From the NCBI GenBank assembly GCA_900542445.1, contig UQNN01000007.1, forward strand, positions 88,886 through 152,885: 64,000 bases of DNA, written 5' to 3'. Position numbers and translations under genes: made by a program. Below, piece by piece: positions 43,610-52,921 of this stretch (position 1 is the stretch's first letter; every line of letters starts with the position of its first letter). The notes under the pieces are model-generated. The model was given only the letters and a program-made list of their open reading frames with translations. It searched no databases and was not told the origin of the DNA. The DNA is from an uncultured Eubacteriales bacterium (GTDB lineage: Bacteria; Bacillota; Clostridia; Christensenellales; Aristaeellaceae).

Positions 43610-44398
43610 TCACTCTGTTTCTTTTACAGCGGCATACAATATGCCTGTTTCGCAGACAAGCTGTTCGGTTTGGAACAATTCTTCTTCTCCCGGCTGTTCC
43701 AGCAGCCTGACTTCTTCCTCGGTCAGCTCGCGCCACTCTCCCGGCTGCAAATCGGGGTCGAGCGCAAGGCCGCCGATGGCCATACGCTTGAGGTAGACAA
43801 CCTGTTTTCCCCTTGCCGCGAACATGCGCTTGACCTGATGGTATTTGCCCTCGGTCACGCGGATATAGGCCGCGTCGCCGCCGTCGCGATCGATTTGGGC
43901 GGGCCGCGCGTCAAACTCGCCGTCCGCGTCGCGAATATGAATGCCCGCCTCCAGCGCGGCGACATCCTCGTCGGTCAGTTCGCCGTCGAGCCGCGCGTAA
44001 TAAACCTTGCCGACTTCATGTTTGGGCGAAATGATGCGGTGCGCCAGCTGGCCGTCGGACGTGATCACCAACAGGCCCTCGGTATCCTTATCCAGCCGCC
44101 CGGCGGGCATCGCGCCCATCGCGGCATACATCGGCGGGAGCAGATCCATCACGGTTTTCTGCTTTTTGTCGCGCGCGGCGGTCAGCACGCCGGAGGGCTT
44201 GTTGAGCATCACGTGGCGGACGGCCTTGTAATACAGCGCCCGGCCGTCCAGCCGGATATCGTCCATCTCGCCGCAGACCTGCATGCCCGCGTCCTTCGCC
44301 GCCCGGCCGTCCACCGTCACGCGCCCCGCGCGCACCATCGCTTTGATTTCGCTTCTCGTGCCCTCGCCGAGCAGCGCAAGCAGCTTGTCAAGCCGCAT
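43610..44398 (-). CDS. RsuA/RluB-family pseudouridine synthase
   Basis: 262 residues from the ATG at 44398. N-terminal S4 domain (MRLDKLLALLGEGTRSEIK, RVTVDGRAAKDAG), then the synthase domain with the catalytic aspartate in AGRLDKDTEGLLVITSDG and HRIISPKHEVGKVYYARL, and the late GKYHQVKRMFAARG. It makes a pseudouridine in 16S or 23S rRNA. An ATG at 44440 would add 14 residues but lies only about three bases after the predicted transcription start, so 44398, which matches the family N-terminus, is preferred. Confidence 0.88.
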   Translation of the reverse strand: MRLDKLLALLGEGTRSEIKAMVRAGRVTVDGRAAKDAGMQVCGEMDDIRLDGRALYYKAVRHVMLNKPSGVLTAARDKKQKTVMDLLPPMYAAMGAMPAGRLDKDTEGLLVITSDGQLAHRIISPKHEVGKVYYARLDGELTDEDVAALEAGIHIRDADGEFDARPAQIDRDGGDAAYIRVTEGKYHQVKRMFAARGKQVVYLKRMAIGGLALDPDLQPGEWRELTEEEVRLLEQPGEEELFQTEQLVCETGILYAAVKETE

Positions 44399-44449
44399 TT
44401 TGTCGCTCAAATCCTCGTCCTCCAAGCCCTGTCGTTTCATGTGCTTTCC

Positions 44450-44478
44450 ATTATACAGCACGACAGACGGTTTTGCAA
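44450..44478 (-). promoter_or_regulatory. Sigma-A promoter for the rsuA-like gene
   Basis: Minus strand TTGCAA, a 17-base spacer and a perfect TATAAT. It may drive the run down to patB. Confidence 0.75.
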
Positions 44479-44656
44479 TCTCGCGGCGCGCCTGGCGATT
44501 TTTTTGTCAACCCACACGATTTGTTTTTCCTTTGTTTTCTTCGTCCGAGTGGGACGAAAAATGCCCGCCTGGACGCGATGTGTTCAAAAACTGTCCGGAT
44601 TCCGGGGGTCGTCATGGAAACATCACATGAATTTGCTTTTCCTTTTGCACAGATTA

Positions 44657-44665
44657 TGGTATAAT
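44657..44665 (+). promoter_or_regulatory. Extended -10 promoter for the glycogen operon
   Basis: TGGTATAAT: a TG-N extended -10 with perfect TATAAT (44660-44665). The -35 is weak (TTTTCC at 17-base spacing). About 95 bases of leader precede glgC. Confidence 0.65.
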
Positions 44666-44760
44666 GCAGACAAGCGGAAAAAAGCCGCGTGAAATGAAGC
44701 GCGCCGCTTTCCGATGCGTTTTCGGCAAGATAAACCCAATATCACAGGAGTGTGTTCACA

Positions 44761-45942
44761 ATGAGGAAGAAGCAATGCGTTGCCATGCTGCTCGCGGGCG
44801 GCCAAGGCAGCCGTCTGGGCATCCTGACCAAGGATGTCGCCAAGCCGGCAGTTCCCTATGGCGGAAAATACCGCATCATCGATTTTCCGCTCTCCAACTG
44901 CACCAATTCGGGCATCGACGTGGTCGGCGTTTTGACGCAGTATCGTCCGCTGGAGCTGAACGCCTATATCGGTTCCGGCTCTCCGTGGGATCTCGACCTG
45001 TCCAACGGCGGCGTTTACGTCCTGCCGCCGTATCAGACCGGCAAGACCGGCGAATGGTACAAGGGCACGGCCAACGCCATCTATCAGAACATTCCTTTCA
45101 TCGCTCAGTGGGACCCGGAGTACGTGCTGGTGCTCTCCGGCGACCATATCTATAAGATGGATTATAACGCGATGCTGCGCGATCACATCAAAAACGGCGC
45201 GGATCTGACCATCGCCGTGCGCGAAGTGCCGTGGGAGGAAGCGCCGCGCTTCGGCATTCTCAACACGGACGAAAACAACCGCATCACCGAGTTTGAGGAG
45301 AAGCCCGCCCAGCCCAAGAGCAACAAGGCTTCCATGGGCGTTTACATCTTCTCCTGGAGCAAAATGCGCAAGTACCTGGAGCTGGACGAGGCCAATCCGA
45401 ACAGCAGCAACGACTTCGGCAAAAACATCATCCCGGCGATGCTTGAGGCCGGCGAGAACCTGTATACCTACACCTTCGACGGCTACTGGAAGGACGTGGG
45501 CACCATCGAATCCCTCTGGGAAGCGAACATGGACCTGCTCGAAATGCCCATGCCGATCGACCTGTACGACAAGCGCTGGCGCATCTACGCCCGTAATCCG
45601 GGCATGCCGCCGCACTACATCGCCGACGGCGCGAAGGTCGTCAACTGCCTGATTACCGAAGGCTGCGAGGTTAAGGGCGTCATCAATCACTCCGTGCTCT
45701 TTGCGGGCGTGACGGTGGAGACCGGCGCGGAAATCACCGACGCGGTTATCATGCCGGGCGCAGTCATCGAGCGCGGCGCGGTGGTTCGCCGCGCCATTGT
45801 CGCCGAAAACGCGCACATCTGCGCGGGCGCGGTGGTCGGCGAGGAGACCGGCAAGATCGCCGTGATCGGCCACAACGCCGTGATCCCTGCGGGAGATAAG
45901 GTTGCCGCGGGCGTTCAGGTGGACGCCGGCGCGCAGCAGTAA
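44761..45942 (+). CDS. glgC: Glucose-1-phosphate adenylyltransferase (catalytic subunit)
   Basis: 393 residues. The pyrophosphorylase signature [20 protein letters not shown] is intact, followed by [28 protein letters not shown] (catalytic Asp) and [10 protein letters not shown]; the C-terminal left-handed beta-helix carries hexapeptide repeats. It makes ADP-glucose from ATP and glucose 1-phosphate, the committed step of glycogen synthesis. The ATG at 44761 has AGGAG ten bases upstream; a GTG three codons earlier is too close to it. First gene of glgC-glgD-glgA. Confidence 0.97.
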   Translation: MRKKQCVAMLLAGGQGSRLGILTKDVAKPAVPYGGKYRIIDFPLSNCTNSGIDVVGVLTQYRPLELNAYIGSGSPWDLDLSNGGVYVLPPYQTGKTGEWYKGTANAIYQNIPFIAQWDPEYVLVLSGDHIYKMDYNAMLRDHIKNGADLTIAVREVPWEEAPRFGILNTDENNRITEFEEKPAQPKSNKASMGVYIFSWSKMRKYLELDEANPNSSNDFGKNIIPAMLEAGENLYTYTFDGYWKDVGTIESLWEANMDLLEMPMPIDLYDKRWRIYARNPGMPPHYIADGAKVVNCLITEGCEVKGVINHSVLFAGVTVETGAEITDAVIMPGAVIERGAVVRRAIVAENAHICAGAVVGEETGKIAVIGHNAVIPAGDKVAAGVQVDAGAQQ

Positions 45943-45956
45943 GGAGGGCACCCACA

Positions 45957-47081
45957 ATGAAAGACGTCATGGGTTTGATTTTTACCGGTGAAAACGATAT
46001 TCACCTCGGCGAGCTGACCAGCCTGCGCGCGGTTGCCGCCCTTCCGATCGCGGGCCGTTACCGCGTGGTCGATTTCCAGCTTTCCTCGATGGTGCACAGC
46101 GGCATCAAGAACGTTGGCGTGATTACCCAGAAGAATTATTCTTCGCTGATGGATCACATCGGTTCCGGCCGCGAGTGGGATCTGCACGGCAAGCAGGGTC
46201 TTGTGATGCTGCCGCCGTTCCTGACCCGCGAGAACATGGGCGTTTATTCCGGTCTGCTGGACGCGCTCAAATCCAACAGCACCTATCTGCGCCTCTCCCG
46301 TCAGGAATACATCGTGCTGACCAACAGCCACACGATCTATAATATGGATTACACCGACGCGCTCAAGTTCCACATGGAAAAGGGCGCGGACATGACCGTG
46401 CTCTATGCCCACGGCGCGAAGGCCGTCGGCACCGAGGGCGAAAACGACACGTTCCTCTCCGTTGATGAAGAGGGCAAGGTCACGGGCATGGAAATCGGCT
46501 CCTCCGTTCCGACCCGCGACTGTGCGTCCCTGAAGGTTTACATCACTAAGCGCGAGCTGCTGCGTCAGCTGGTTGAGCAGGCGGCCGCCAACGGCATGCA
46601 CGACTTCGACCGCGACATCCTCCAGCGCAACATCAACGACGGCAACCTCAAGGTTTACGGCTACGAATACAAGGGGCTGGCCTGCCAGATCGATTCCATC
46701 CAGTCCTACTTCAACTTCAACATGTCGCTGCTCAACAGCGACGTGCGCCGTCAGCTCTTCCCGGCAGACCGCCCCGTGTATACGAAGGTGCGCGATGACC
46801 TGCCGGCCCGCTATGTGGACGAATGCGAATGCTCCAACTCGCTGATCGCCAACGGCTGCGTGATCGAAGGCACGGTCATCAACTCCGTCCTCTTCCGCGG
46901 CGTGAAGGTCGCCAAGGGCGCGGTCGTCAAAAACTCCATCGTCATGCAGGATGCGCAGATTCAGGAAGGCGCGGAGATCGATCACTGCATTCTCGACAAG
47001 CAGAGCGTCATCCGCCGCAACGGCCGTCTGATCGCGCCCGCCGCTTATCCGATTGTCATCGCCAAGAACGTTGTGATTTAA
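45957..47081 (+). CDS. glgD: GlgD, non-catalytic ADP-glucose pyrophosphorylase subunit
   Basis: 374 residues, a paralogue of GlgC. The glycine/arginine signature is degenerate (GLIFTGENDIHLGELTSLRA instead of GGxGxRLxxLT) and the catalytic GDH is replaced by LTNSHTIYNMDY, as in the regulatory GlgD chains of Firmicutes. In studied species GlgD pairs with GlgC and raises its activity. GGAGG precedes the ATG, 14 bases after the glgC stop. Hexapeptide repeats occupy the last 100 residues. Confidence 0.95.
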   Translation: MKDVMGLIFTGENDIHLGELTSLRAVAALPIAGRYRVVDFQLSSMVHSGIKNVGVITQKNYSSLMDHIGSGREWDLHGKQGLVMLPPFLTRENMGVYSGLLDALKSNSTYLRLSRQEYIVLTNSHTIYNMDYTDALKFHMEKGADMTVLYAHGAKAVGTEGENDTFLSVDEEGKVTGMEIGSSVPTRDCASLKVYITKRELLRQLVEQAAANGMHDFDRDILQRNINDGNLKVYGYEYKGLACQIDSIQSYFNFNMSLLNSDVRRQLFPADRPVYTKVRDDLPARYVDECECSNSLIANGCVIEGTVINSVLFRGVKVAKGAVVKNSIVMQDAQIQEGAEIDHCILDKQSVIRRNGRLIAPAAYPIVIAKNVVI

Positions 47082-47084
47082 GTC

Positions 47085-47124
47085 AAAGCGGGGGCTGTTC
47101 ATGCGTGGACGGTTCCCGCCTTTT
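47085..47124 (+). terminator. Possible attenuating hairpin between glgD and glgA
   Basis: AAGCGGG and CCCGCCTTTTT flank a 20-base loop, directly before the glgA ribosome site. It is weak as a terminator and may only trim glgA expression. Confidence 0.35.
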
Positions 47125-47158
47125 TCCAATTTAACCAAGTAAACGAGGAGGAATCCAC

Positions 47159-49105
47159 ATGAAGATTCTCTTTGCGGCATCCGAATGCGTGCCTTTCATC
47201 AAGACCGGCGGTCTGGCCGACGTGGTGGGCGCACTTTCCCCCGTGCTCAAGGCGCAGGGCCACGACGTGCGCGTCATCCTGCCGCTCTACGCCGCCATCC
47301 CGGAGCAGTATGTCAGCCAGATGAAGCTCGAATGCGAGTTTGAGGTCGAGCTTTGCTGGCGCCGCCAGTACTGCGGCGTGAAGAGCCTTGAATATCAGGG
47401 CGTGACCTTCTACTTCGTGGATAACCAGTATTACTTCGGCCGCTCCTATATCTACGGTCTGGGCGGCGACGAATACGAGCGCTTCGGCTTCTTTGACCGC
47501 GCGGTCATCGACGCGCTGGTGCATCTTGACTTCAAGCCCGACGTCATCCACTGCCACGACTGGCAGACCGGCATGATCCCGGCGCTGCTCAAGATTCAGT
47601 ATGCGCAGTTCCCGTTCTATCAGGATATGAAGACCGTCTACACCATCCACAACCTCCAGTATCAGGGCGTGTTCCCGATCAAGGCGGTTCAGGATACGCT
47701 GGGGCTGGGCGACAGCCTGTTCACCTCGGACAAGCTGGAATGCTACGGCTGCGCGAACTACATGAAGGCCGGTCTGGTCTACGCCGACGAGCTGACCACC
47801 GTGTCGCCGAGCTATGCGGATGAGATTCAGACCGCGTTCTACGGCGAGCGTCTGGACGGCCTCCTCCGCGCGCGCAAGGATCAGCTGGTGGGCATTCTCA
47901 ACGGCATCGACGTGAACGATTACGATCCGTCGAAAGATCCGCAGATTTACGCGAACTACGATCCGTATCACCTCGGCGGCAAGGAAACCTGTAAAGCGGA
48001 GCTGCAAAAGGAACTCGGCCTGACCGTCGATCCGACCGTTCCGCTGGTTGGCATCATTTCCCGCCTGTCCAATCAGAAGGGCTTCGACCTCATCGAGTGC
48101 GTCATCCGCGAGCTGATGGCGACGGGCATTCAGCTCGTCGTGCTCGGCATGGGCGAAGCGAAATACACCAACCTGTTCTCCTGGGCGGAGAGCGAGTATC
48201 CGGGGCGGCTGGCGGCGCGCTTTGCGATGAACCACCAACTGGCGCACCGCATCTACGCGGGCAGCGACATGTTCCTCATGCCCAGCCAGTTCGAGCCGTG
48301 CGGCCTTTCCCAGATGATCGCCATGCGCTACGGTTCCGTGCCGATCGCGCGCGAAACGGGCGGCCTGCGCGACACCGTGCTCTCCTACAACAAGTTCACC
48401 GACGAGGGCAACGGCTTCACCTTCTTCAACTACAACGCGCATGACATGCTGCACACCGTGCGCCGCGCCGTGCATTATTATCAGAACAACCGCGAGGTCT
48501 GGTACCGCCTCATTGTGCGCGGCATGACCGGCGATTACAGCTGGTATTCCTCCGCCGGCAAGTATCTGGCACTGTATGAAGACGTGACCAAGCCCGCGAC
48601 GCAGTTCTCTCTCACCGAGGAGCAGCCCGAAAACCCTAAGGCCGCCCCGGCTTTGCAGGCAGAAGCCAGGGATGTGAAGGAAGAAGCGCCCAAGACTGAA
48701 GAAAAACCCAAAGCCAAGCGCTCTCCCCGCAAAAAGGCTGAGCCGAAAGCCGAAGCGCCTGCCGAGGTGAAGGAAGCGCCCAAGAAGCGCGGCCGCAAGC
48801 CCAAGGCCGAAACCGCCGCCGAAGCAAAGGAAGCGCCCAAGACCGAGGAAGCACCTAAGGCCAAGCGCGCTCCCCGCAAAAAGGCTGAGCCGAAAGCCGA
48901 AGCGCCTGCCGAGGTGAAGGAAGCGCCCAAGACTGAGGAAGCACCCAAGAAGCGCGGCCGCAAGCCCAAGGCCGAGGCCGCCGCCGAAGCAAAGGAAGTG
49001 CCCAAGACCGAGGAAGCACCTAAGGCCAAGCGCGCTCCCCGCAAAAAGGCCGAGCCGAAAGCCGAAACGCCTGCTGAAGTGAAGGAAGAGCCCAAGGCCG
49101 AATAA
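47159..49105 (+). CDS. glgA: Glycogen synthase with a repetitive Lys/Pro/Ala-rich C-terminal tail
   Basis: 648 residues. Residues 1 to about 478 are a complete GT5 glycogen synthase: ECVPFIKTGGLADVVGAL (ADP-glucose loop), HCHDWQTGMIP, LVGILNGID, and FEPCGLSQMIAMRYGSVPI with ARETGGLRDTV. About 170 extra residues follow, absent from normal GlgA. They contain three copies of KR[A/S]PRKKAEPKAE[A/T]PAEVKE and two of KKRGRKPKAE[T/A]AAEAKE separated by PKTEEAPKA. KRGRKPK resembles an AT-hook, and the composition resembles histone H1. GAGG lies before the ATG. Catalysis should be unaffected; the tail could bind DNA, polyanions or glycogen-granule partners. Confidence 0.95.
   Translation: MKILFAASECVPFIKTGGLADVVGALSPVLKAQGHDVRVILPLYAAIPEQYVSQMKLECEFEVELCWRRQYCGVKSLEYQGVTFYFVDNQYYFGRSYIYGLGGDEYERFGFFDRAVIDALVHLDFKPDVIHCHDWQTGMIPALLKIQYAQFPFYQDMKTVYTIHNLQYQGVFPIKAVQDTLGLGDSLFTSDKLECYGCANYMKAGLVYADELTTVSPSYADEIQTAFYGERLDGLLRARKDQLVGILNGIDVNDYDPSKDPQIYANYDPYHLGGKETCKAELQKELGLTVDPTVPLVGIISRLSNQKGFDLIECVIRELMATGIQLVVLGMGEAKYTNLFSWAESEYPGRLAARFAMNHQLAHRIYAGSDMFLMPSQFEPCGLSQMIAMRYGSVPIARETGGLRDTVLSYNKFTDEGNGFTFFNYNAHDMLHTVRRAVHYYQNNREVWYRLIVRGMTGDYSWYSSAGKYLALYEDVTKPATQFSLTEEQPENPKAAPALQAEARDVKEEAPKTEEKPKAKRSPRKKAEPKAEAPAEVKEAPKKRGRKPKAETAAEAKEAPKTEEAPKAKRAPRKKAEPKAEAPAEVKEAPKTEEAPKKRGRKPKAEAAAEAKEVPKTEEAPKAKRAPRKKAEPKAETPAEVKEEPKAE
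48716..49102 (+). repeat. In-frame tandem repeats encoding the glgA tail
   Basis: Codons 520-648. Two interleaved units alternate: a KRAPRKKAEPKAE unit (three copies) and a KKRGRKPKAE unit (two copies). The DNA copies are nearly identical (for example AAAAAGGCTGAGCCGAAAGC recurs), which favours length change by slippage or recombination. Confidence 0.9.
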
Positions 49106-49118
49106 ACCCGTTTATCTG

Positions 49119-49154
49119 CCCCCGACACGGTTTTCCCGCCGTGCCGGGGGTTTT
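49119..49154 (+). terminator. Terminator of the glycogen operon
   Basis: CCCCCGACACGG / CCGTGCCGGGGG (one mismatch), 8-base loop, TTTT. Confidence 0.87.
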
Positions 49155-49178
49155 GTTGATTCGCCGTTTTCCCCGCTA

Positions 49179-49207
49179 TTGATTCTTTTGCTCAATTCCG
49201 TTACAAT
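49179..49207 (+). promoter_or_regulatory. Promoter for DUF6020-like genes c and d
   Basis: TTGATT, a 17-base spacer and TACAAT. The predicted start point lies about 30 bases before the ATG at 49245, which excludes the longer upstream reading. Confidence 0.65.
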
Positions 49208-49244
49208 AGAGGGTACAATTCACAACGAGGGAGTTTTATCCTGC

Positions 49245-51122
49245 ATGTCTTTTCTGCGAAAGCACGCCGCGCCTGCTGCGGCTTTATTCTGTGCGCTGTT
49301 CGCGTTTGCCGCGCCCTATCTCATCCCCGCCAATCCGGACAGTGCCTTCTTCCGAGGCGGCGTATGGGGCGCGCTGCTGGTTGCCGCCTGCCTGTATCCG
49401 GTTTGGCAGGCTCTGCGGCGCGCCGAACCACGCGAGCTTCTCTGCGGCATGGGTTGGGCGCTGCTGTTTTCTCTCGCGCTGAGCCTCGGTTCGGAGTTAT
49501 TCATCTATAACGGCCTGCTTCGCGGCATGGGCAGTCTGCTCCGGCGCATTGCCGTGCCGCTGATGGCCGCGCCCGCGCTGGGCGCTCTATCCGCGCGGCT
49601 GTTCAGCGCAAAGCCCCGCGAAACCCAGGCGCTGCGCTTTCCCCTGTGGGGCTATGCGCTGGTCATTCTGCTGGGCTGGCTTCCGGTCTGGCTTGCGTTT
49701 TTTCCCGGCATGATCAACTACGATTTCCCCGCGCAGTATCAGCAGCATATCGATCACGCCTATTCCTCGCTGCATCCGCTGCTGCACAGCGCGCTGAGCA
49801 ACGGCCTGATGGCGCTGGGAGAAGCTTTCTCCTCCCCCACGCTCGGCCTGCTGCTGAACACGGTTTTGCAGATGCTCGTGTTCTCGTTCGCGCTGGCGTA
49901 TAGTTGCGCATTCGTCCAAAAGCGCGGCGCGCCCGCCTGGGCGCTTGCGGCGATGACAACCGCTTACGCCCTGCTGCCCATTTTTTCGACGATGGCGCTT
50001 TCCACCTGTAAGGATACGCTTTTCTCCGCCGCGCTGCTCGTGCTTTCGCTGCAAGTCTTTGAGCTTCTGGAAGCGCCGGAAGCCTTCTTCCGAAAAATCG
50101 GCCTGAGGCCGCTCTCCCTTCCGTCAAAGTCTGTAAAAACTCAAGCTTCTCCGGTACACGCGGCCAACCCATCGCAGTTTCCTGTAAAGCAGCGAAAAGC
50201 AACGCTTTTCCTCTTTTTGCTCTGCGTCGTCGGCACGGCGCTTTTGCGCAACAACGGGCTTTTCGCTTTTGCCCTGCTGATTCCCGCGCTGCTCATCGCG
50301 GCGCGCGGCTGGCGCAGACAAACGGCGCTGCTGCTGGCGTCCTGTCTGTGCGCGGCGGGCATGGTAAACGGCGGGTTGACGCTCCTGCTGCATCCCAGCC
50401 GCGAAAACACGTCCTTCCAGCTGTACAGCATTCCTGCGCAACAGCTTGTCCGCGCGTATAACAGCGGCACAATGAGCGACGCGGACAAAGAGGAAATCCG
50501 CTCGTGGTACGTTTCGGATGAAGGGCTGGCCGTCTATCCCCATCTGGCCGATCCGGCCAAGGGCTACCTCGACCGGGAACGCATTCAGCATTCGGGCGGC
50601 GATTTCCTCGCCCTGTGGCAAAAGCACGCCAAAACCCATGCGCATGAATATCTCGAAGCGTTTCTGATGCTGAACGTCGGTTCCTGGTACCCAGACGATT
50701 TGAGCCAATCCACCATCTATCCCGACGTTTCCTACAACGACAAGGGCTATTTGCAGCTGCAAGAGACAGATATGCGCGCATACGGCATTGAAACGACGTG
50801 CTTTCTGCCCGCCGTCCGCGACCTGTTCGAGCAGATCTGCCGCCGCAACAGCTACCAGAAATATCCGCTGGTTTCGCTGCTCTTCGCCGTCGCCACGCCG
50901 TTCTGGCTGATTCTCTTCGCCTGTGCCAAGCTCATCAGCGGCAGGCGCGCGCGCATGCTCCCGGCCGCACTGGGCGCGCTGGGCGTCTGGCTGAGTTATC
51001 TGTTCGGCCCGTGCACCCTGCCGCGCTACGCCCTGCCGCTGTTCTGCCTTGCGCCCGCGCTGCTGATTCTGTCTTTCTTGCCGCCTTACTGCGAAAGGAG
51101 TTCCGGTTTATGCACTTTCTGA
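49245..51122 (+). CDS. DUF6020-like multi-pass membrane protein (paralogue c)
   Basis: 625 residues, about twelve helices. Shared family points: LGSELFIYNGLLRGMGSLLR, FFPGMINYDFPAQYQ (Asp after a helix), LHPLLHSALS, STCKDTLFSAAL, LLRNNGLFA, SIPAQQLVRAY, HLADPAKGYLD, and a C-terminal LPRYALPLF. It is closer to paralogue d than to a and b, and carries an insertion of about 45 residues around 285-335 (RPLSLPSKSVKTQASPVHAA) before KATLFLFLLCVVG. GAGGGAG lies 13 bases before the ATG. Its stop overlaps paralogue d by 13 bases. Confidence 0.8.
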   Translation: MSFLRKHAAPAAALFCALFAFAAPYLIPANPDSAFFRGGVWGALLVAACLYPVWQALRRAEPRELLCGMGWALLFSLALSLGSELFIYNGLLRGMGSLLRRIAVPLMAAPALGALSARLFSAKPRETQALRFPLWGYALVILLGWLPVWLAFFPGMINYDFPAQYQQHIDHAYSSLHPLLHSALSNGLMALGEAFSSPTLGLLLNTVLQMLVFSFALAYSCAFVQKRGAPAWALAAMTTAYALLPIFSTMALSTCKDTLFSAALLVLSLQVFELLEAPEAFFRKIGLRPLSLPSKSVKTQASPVHAANPSQFPVKQRKATLFLFLLCVVGTALLRNNGLFAFALLIPALLIAARGWRRQTALLLASCLCAAGMVNGGLTLLLHPSRENTSFQLYSIPAQQLVRAYNSGTMSDADKEEIRSWYVSDEGLAVYPHLADPAKGYLDRERIQHSGGDFLALWQKHAKTHAHEYLEAFLMLNVGSWYPDDLSQSTIYPDVSYNDKGYLQLQETDMRAYGIETTCFLPAVRDLFEQICRRNSYQKYPLVSLLFAVATPFWLILFACAKLISGRRARMLPAALGALGVWLSYLFGPCTLPRYALPLFCLAPALLILSFLPPYCERSSGLCTF

Positions 51123-52876
51123 AAAGCCATCGTTCGACCCTGCTGACGCTTTTTTCCGTTCTGGCCGCCGCGTTCGCCGCGCCGTACCTCGTGCCCGGCG
51201 ATCCGGATGCCCAGGTCTTCCGAAACGGCGCCCTGCCCGCGCTGCTCCTGCTGGCGGCGGCCTATCCCGTGCATGCCGCGTTTGAAAAGCATCCGGCGCG
51301 CGCGCTGAAATATGGCCTTTTTCTGGGGCTGGTCTTCACGTTTTTCCTCGGCGTCGGCAGCGAATTGATGTTTTACGATCAGCTCCTGCCCGGCATGGGC
51401 AGTCTGATTCGCCGCTTCGCCGTTCCCTGCATGGCAACTCCGCTCGTCGGCGCGCTGTTTTCCCATCTGTTCACCCTGCCCCGGCGCGCGCCTGGCGCTT
51501 CCAGGCGCCAGCTCCCCTATCTGTTTTATTTTCTGGTTTTTGCCCTGTCTTACGGCGCAACGCTGCTCGCCTTCTTCCCCGGCATCATCAATTATGATTT
51601 CGAGGGCGAAATTGTGCAGTACCTGACCGGCGAATATCTGGCTTCCCATCCGATTTTCCATACTGTGCTGACCGGCGTGCTCTATCGGCTCGGCACTTTG
51701 GTTTTCGGCAGCGCAACCGGCGGCGCAGCGACATACAGCGTCTTCCAGCTGCTGTGTCTGTCCGCCATGTTCGCGTGGTGCTGCTGCTTTTTACAAAAGC
51801 GCGTGCCGCTCTGGGCAACGCTGCTGCTGACGGCCGCGATGGCGATCCTGCCCTATAACGGCGTGCTGGCCATTTCCACCATCAAGGATACGTTGTTCAC
51901 CGGGCTGTGCGCCATGCTCTGCCTGACCCTGTGGGAAATCGCTGAATCACCGGAAGCGTTTCTGAGCCGAAAAAAGAACCTCGCCCGCCTGTTCGGCATC
52001 TGCCTGACGATGTCGCTGCTGCGCCACAACGCCGTCTTCGCGACGCTGCCCGCGCTGCTGGTCGTCATTCTGCTTTGCCGAAACGAGCGCAAAAAGGCTG
52101 TCGCCGCCTGCGCCGTCACGCTGCTCTTCTGTCTGGCCGCGCCGCGCTGTCTACAATACGCGACCCACGCCAAGGCACTTCTCAGCTCCGAGCTGATGAG
52201 CGTCCCCTGTCAGCAGCTGATGCGCACGGCTTCCCGCGCAACGGATTTGACCGAGGAAGAATACGACGAAATCAGCGCATGGTTTTCCGATGCGATCCAC
52301 CGCTATCGTCCCAGCTATGCCGACCCGGCCAAGGGCGGCAACTTCGATCTGGAACGCTACAACGAGCATCCCGAAGCATACTGGTCGATGTATCTGAAAT
52401 ACGCCAAACGCTATCCCCGCATTTATGTAGAGGCGTTTCTGGCCAACTGCATGGGCATCTGGTATCCGGACGACACCACACATGCGCACACGATGGACAG
52501 CGAGGAATGGGATTTCGTCTACCTGAAAACCGGCAACATCGTTCCGGAAATCGTCGGCGAAGTGAACGCGCATTCGTACCTGCCCGCCTATCGCACGTGG
52601 ATTTACAATTCCATGCATCATTCCCGCCACGAAAACGTACCGCTGTATGCCCAGCTGTTCAAGCCTTCGACCTACGTCTATCTGATGCTGGCGCTGACGC
52701 TGCTGCTGCGCTACCGTCGCGAAAAAAAGTTTGCGCTGTGTACGCTGCCCACGTGGGGCATCATCTTCTCGCTGCTGTTTTCGGCATGCATCCTCATCCG
52801 CTACTCCTATCCCTTTATGACCTGCGCGCCGATGTTCCTGCTGCTGGTGCTCTTCTCAGACCGCCGCGCCGCATAA
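51110..52876 (+). CDS. DUF6020-like multi-pass membrane protein (paralogue d)
   Basis: 588 residues. VGSELMFYDQLLPGMGSLIRR, FFPGIINYDFEGEIVQ, SHPIFHTVLTG, STIKDTLFTGL, LLRHNAVFA, SVPCQQLMRTASR, YADPAKGGNFD and a long outer segment ending EWDFVYLKTGNIVPEIVG. The start at 51110 uses AAGGAG nine bases upstream and lies inside the end of paralogue c; a longer in-frame reading through c is spurious. Translationally coupled to c. Function unproven; a GT-C-like role in surface glycan assembly is the best guess. Confidence 0.8.
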   Translation: MHFLKSHRSTLLTLFSVLAAAFAAPYLVPGDPDAQVFRNGALPALLLLAAAYPVHAAFEKHPARALKYGLFLGLVFTFFLGVGSELMFYDQLLPGMGSLIRRFAVPCMATPLVGALFSHLFTLPRRAPGASRRQLPYLFYFLVFALSYGATLLAFFPGIINYDFEGEIVQYLTGEYLASHPIFHTVLTGVLYRLGTLVFGSATGGAATYSVFQLLCLSAMFAWCCCFLQKRVPLWATLLLTAAMAILPYNGVLAISTIKDTLFTGLCAMLCLTLWEIAESPEAFLSRKKNLARLFGICLTMSLLRHNAVFATLPALLVVILLCRNERKKAVAACAVTLLFCLAAPRCLQYATHAKALLSSELMSVPCQQLMRTASRATDLTEEEYDEISAWFSDAIHRYRPSYADPAKGGNFDLERYNEHPEAYWSMYLKYAKRYPRIYVEAFLANCMGIWYPDDTTHAHTMDSEEWDFVYLKTGNIVPEIVGEVNAHSYLPAYRTWIYNSMHHSRHENVPLYAQLFKPSTYVYLMLALTLLLRYRREKKFALCTLPTWGIIFSLLFSACILIRYSYPFMTCAPMFLLLVLFSDRRAA

Positions 52877-52921
52877 TGGTTTTCACCTTAAACCTGCTGA
52901 CATCAGTCAACTTAAAGAGCA

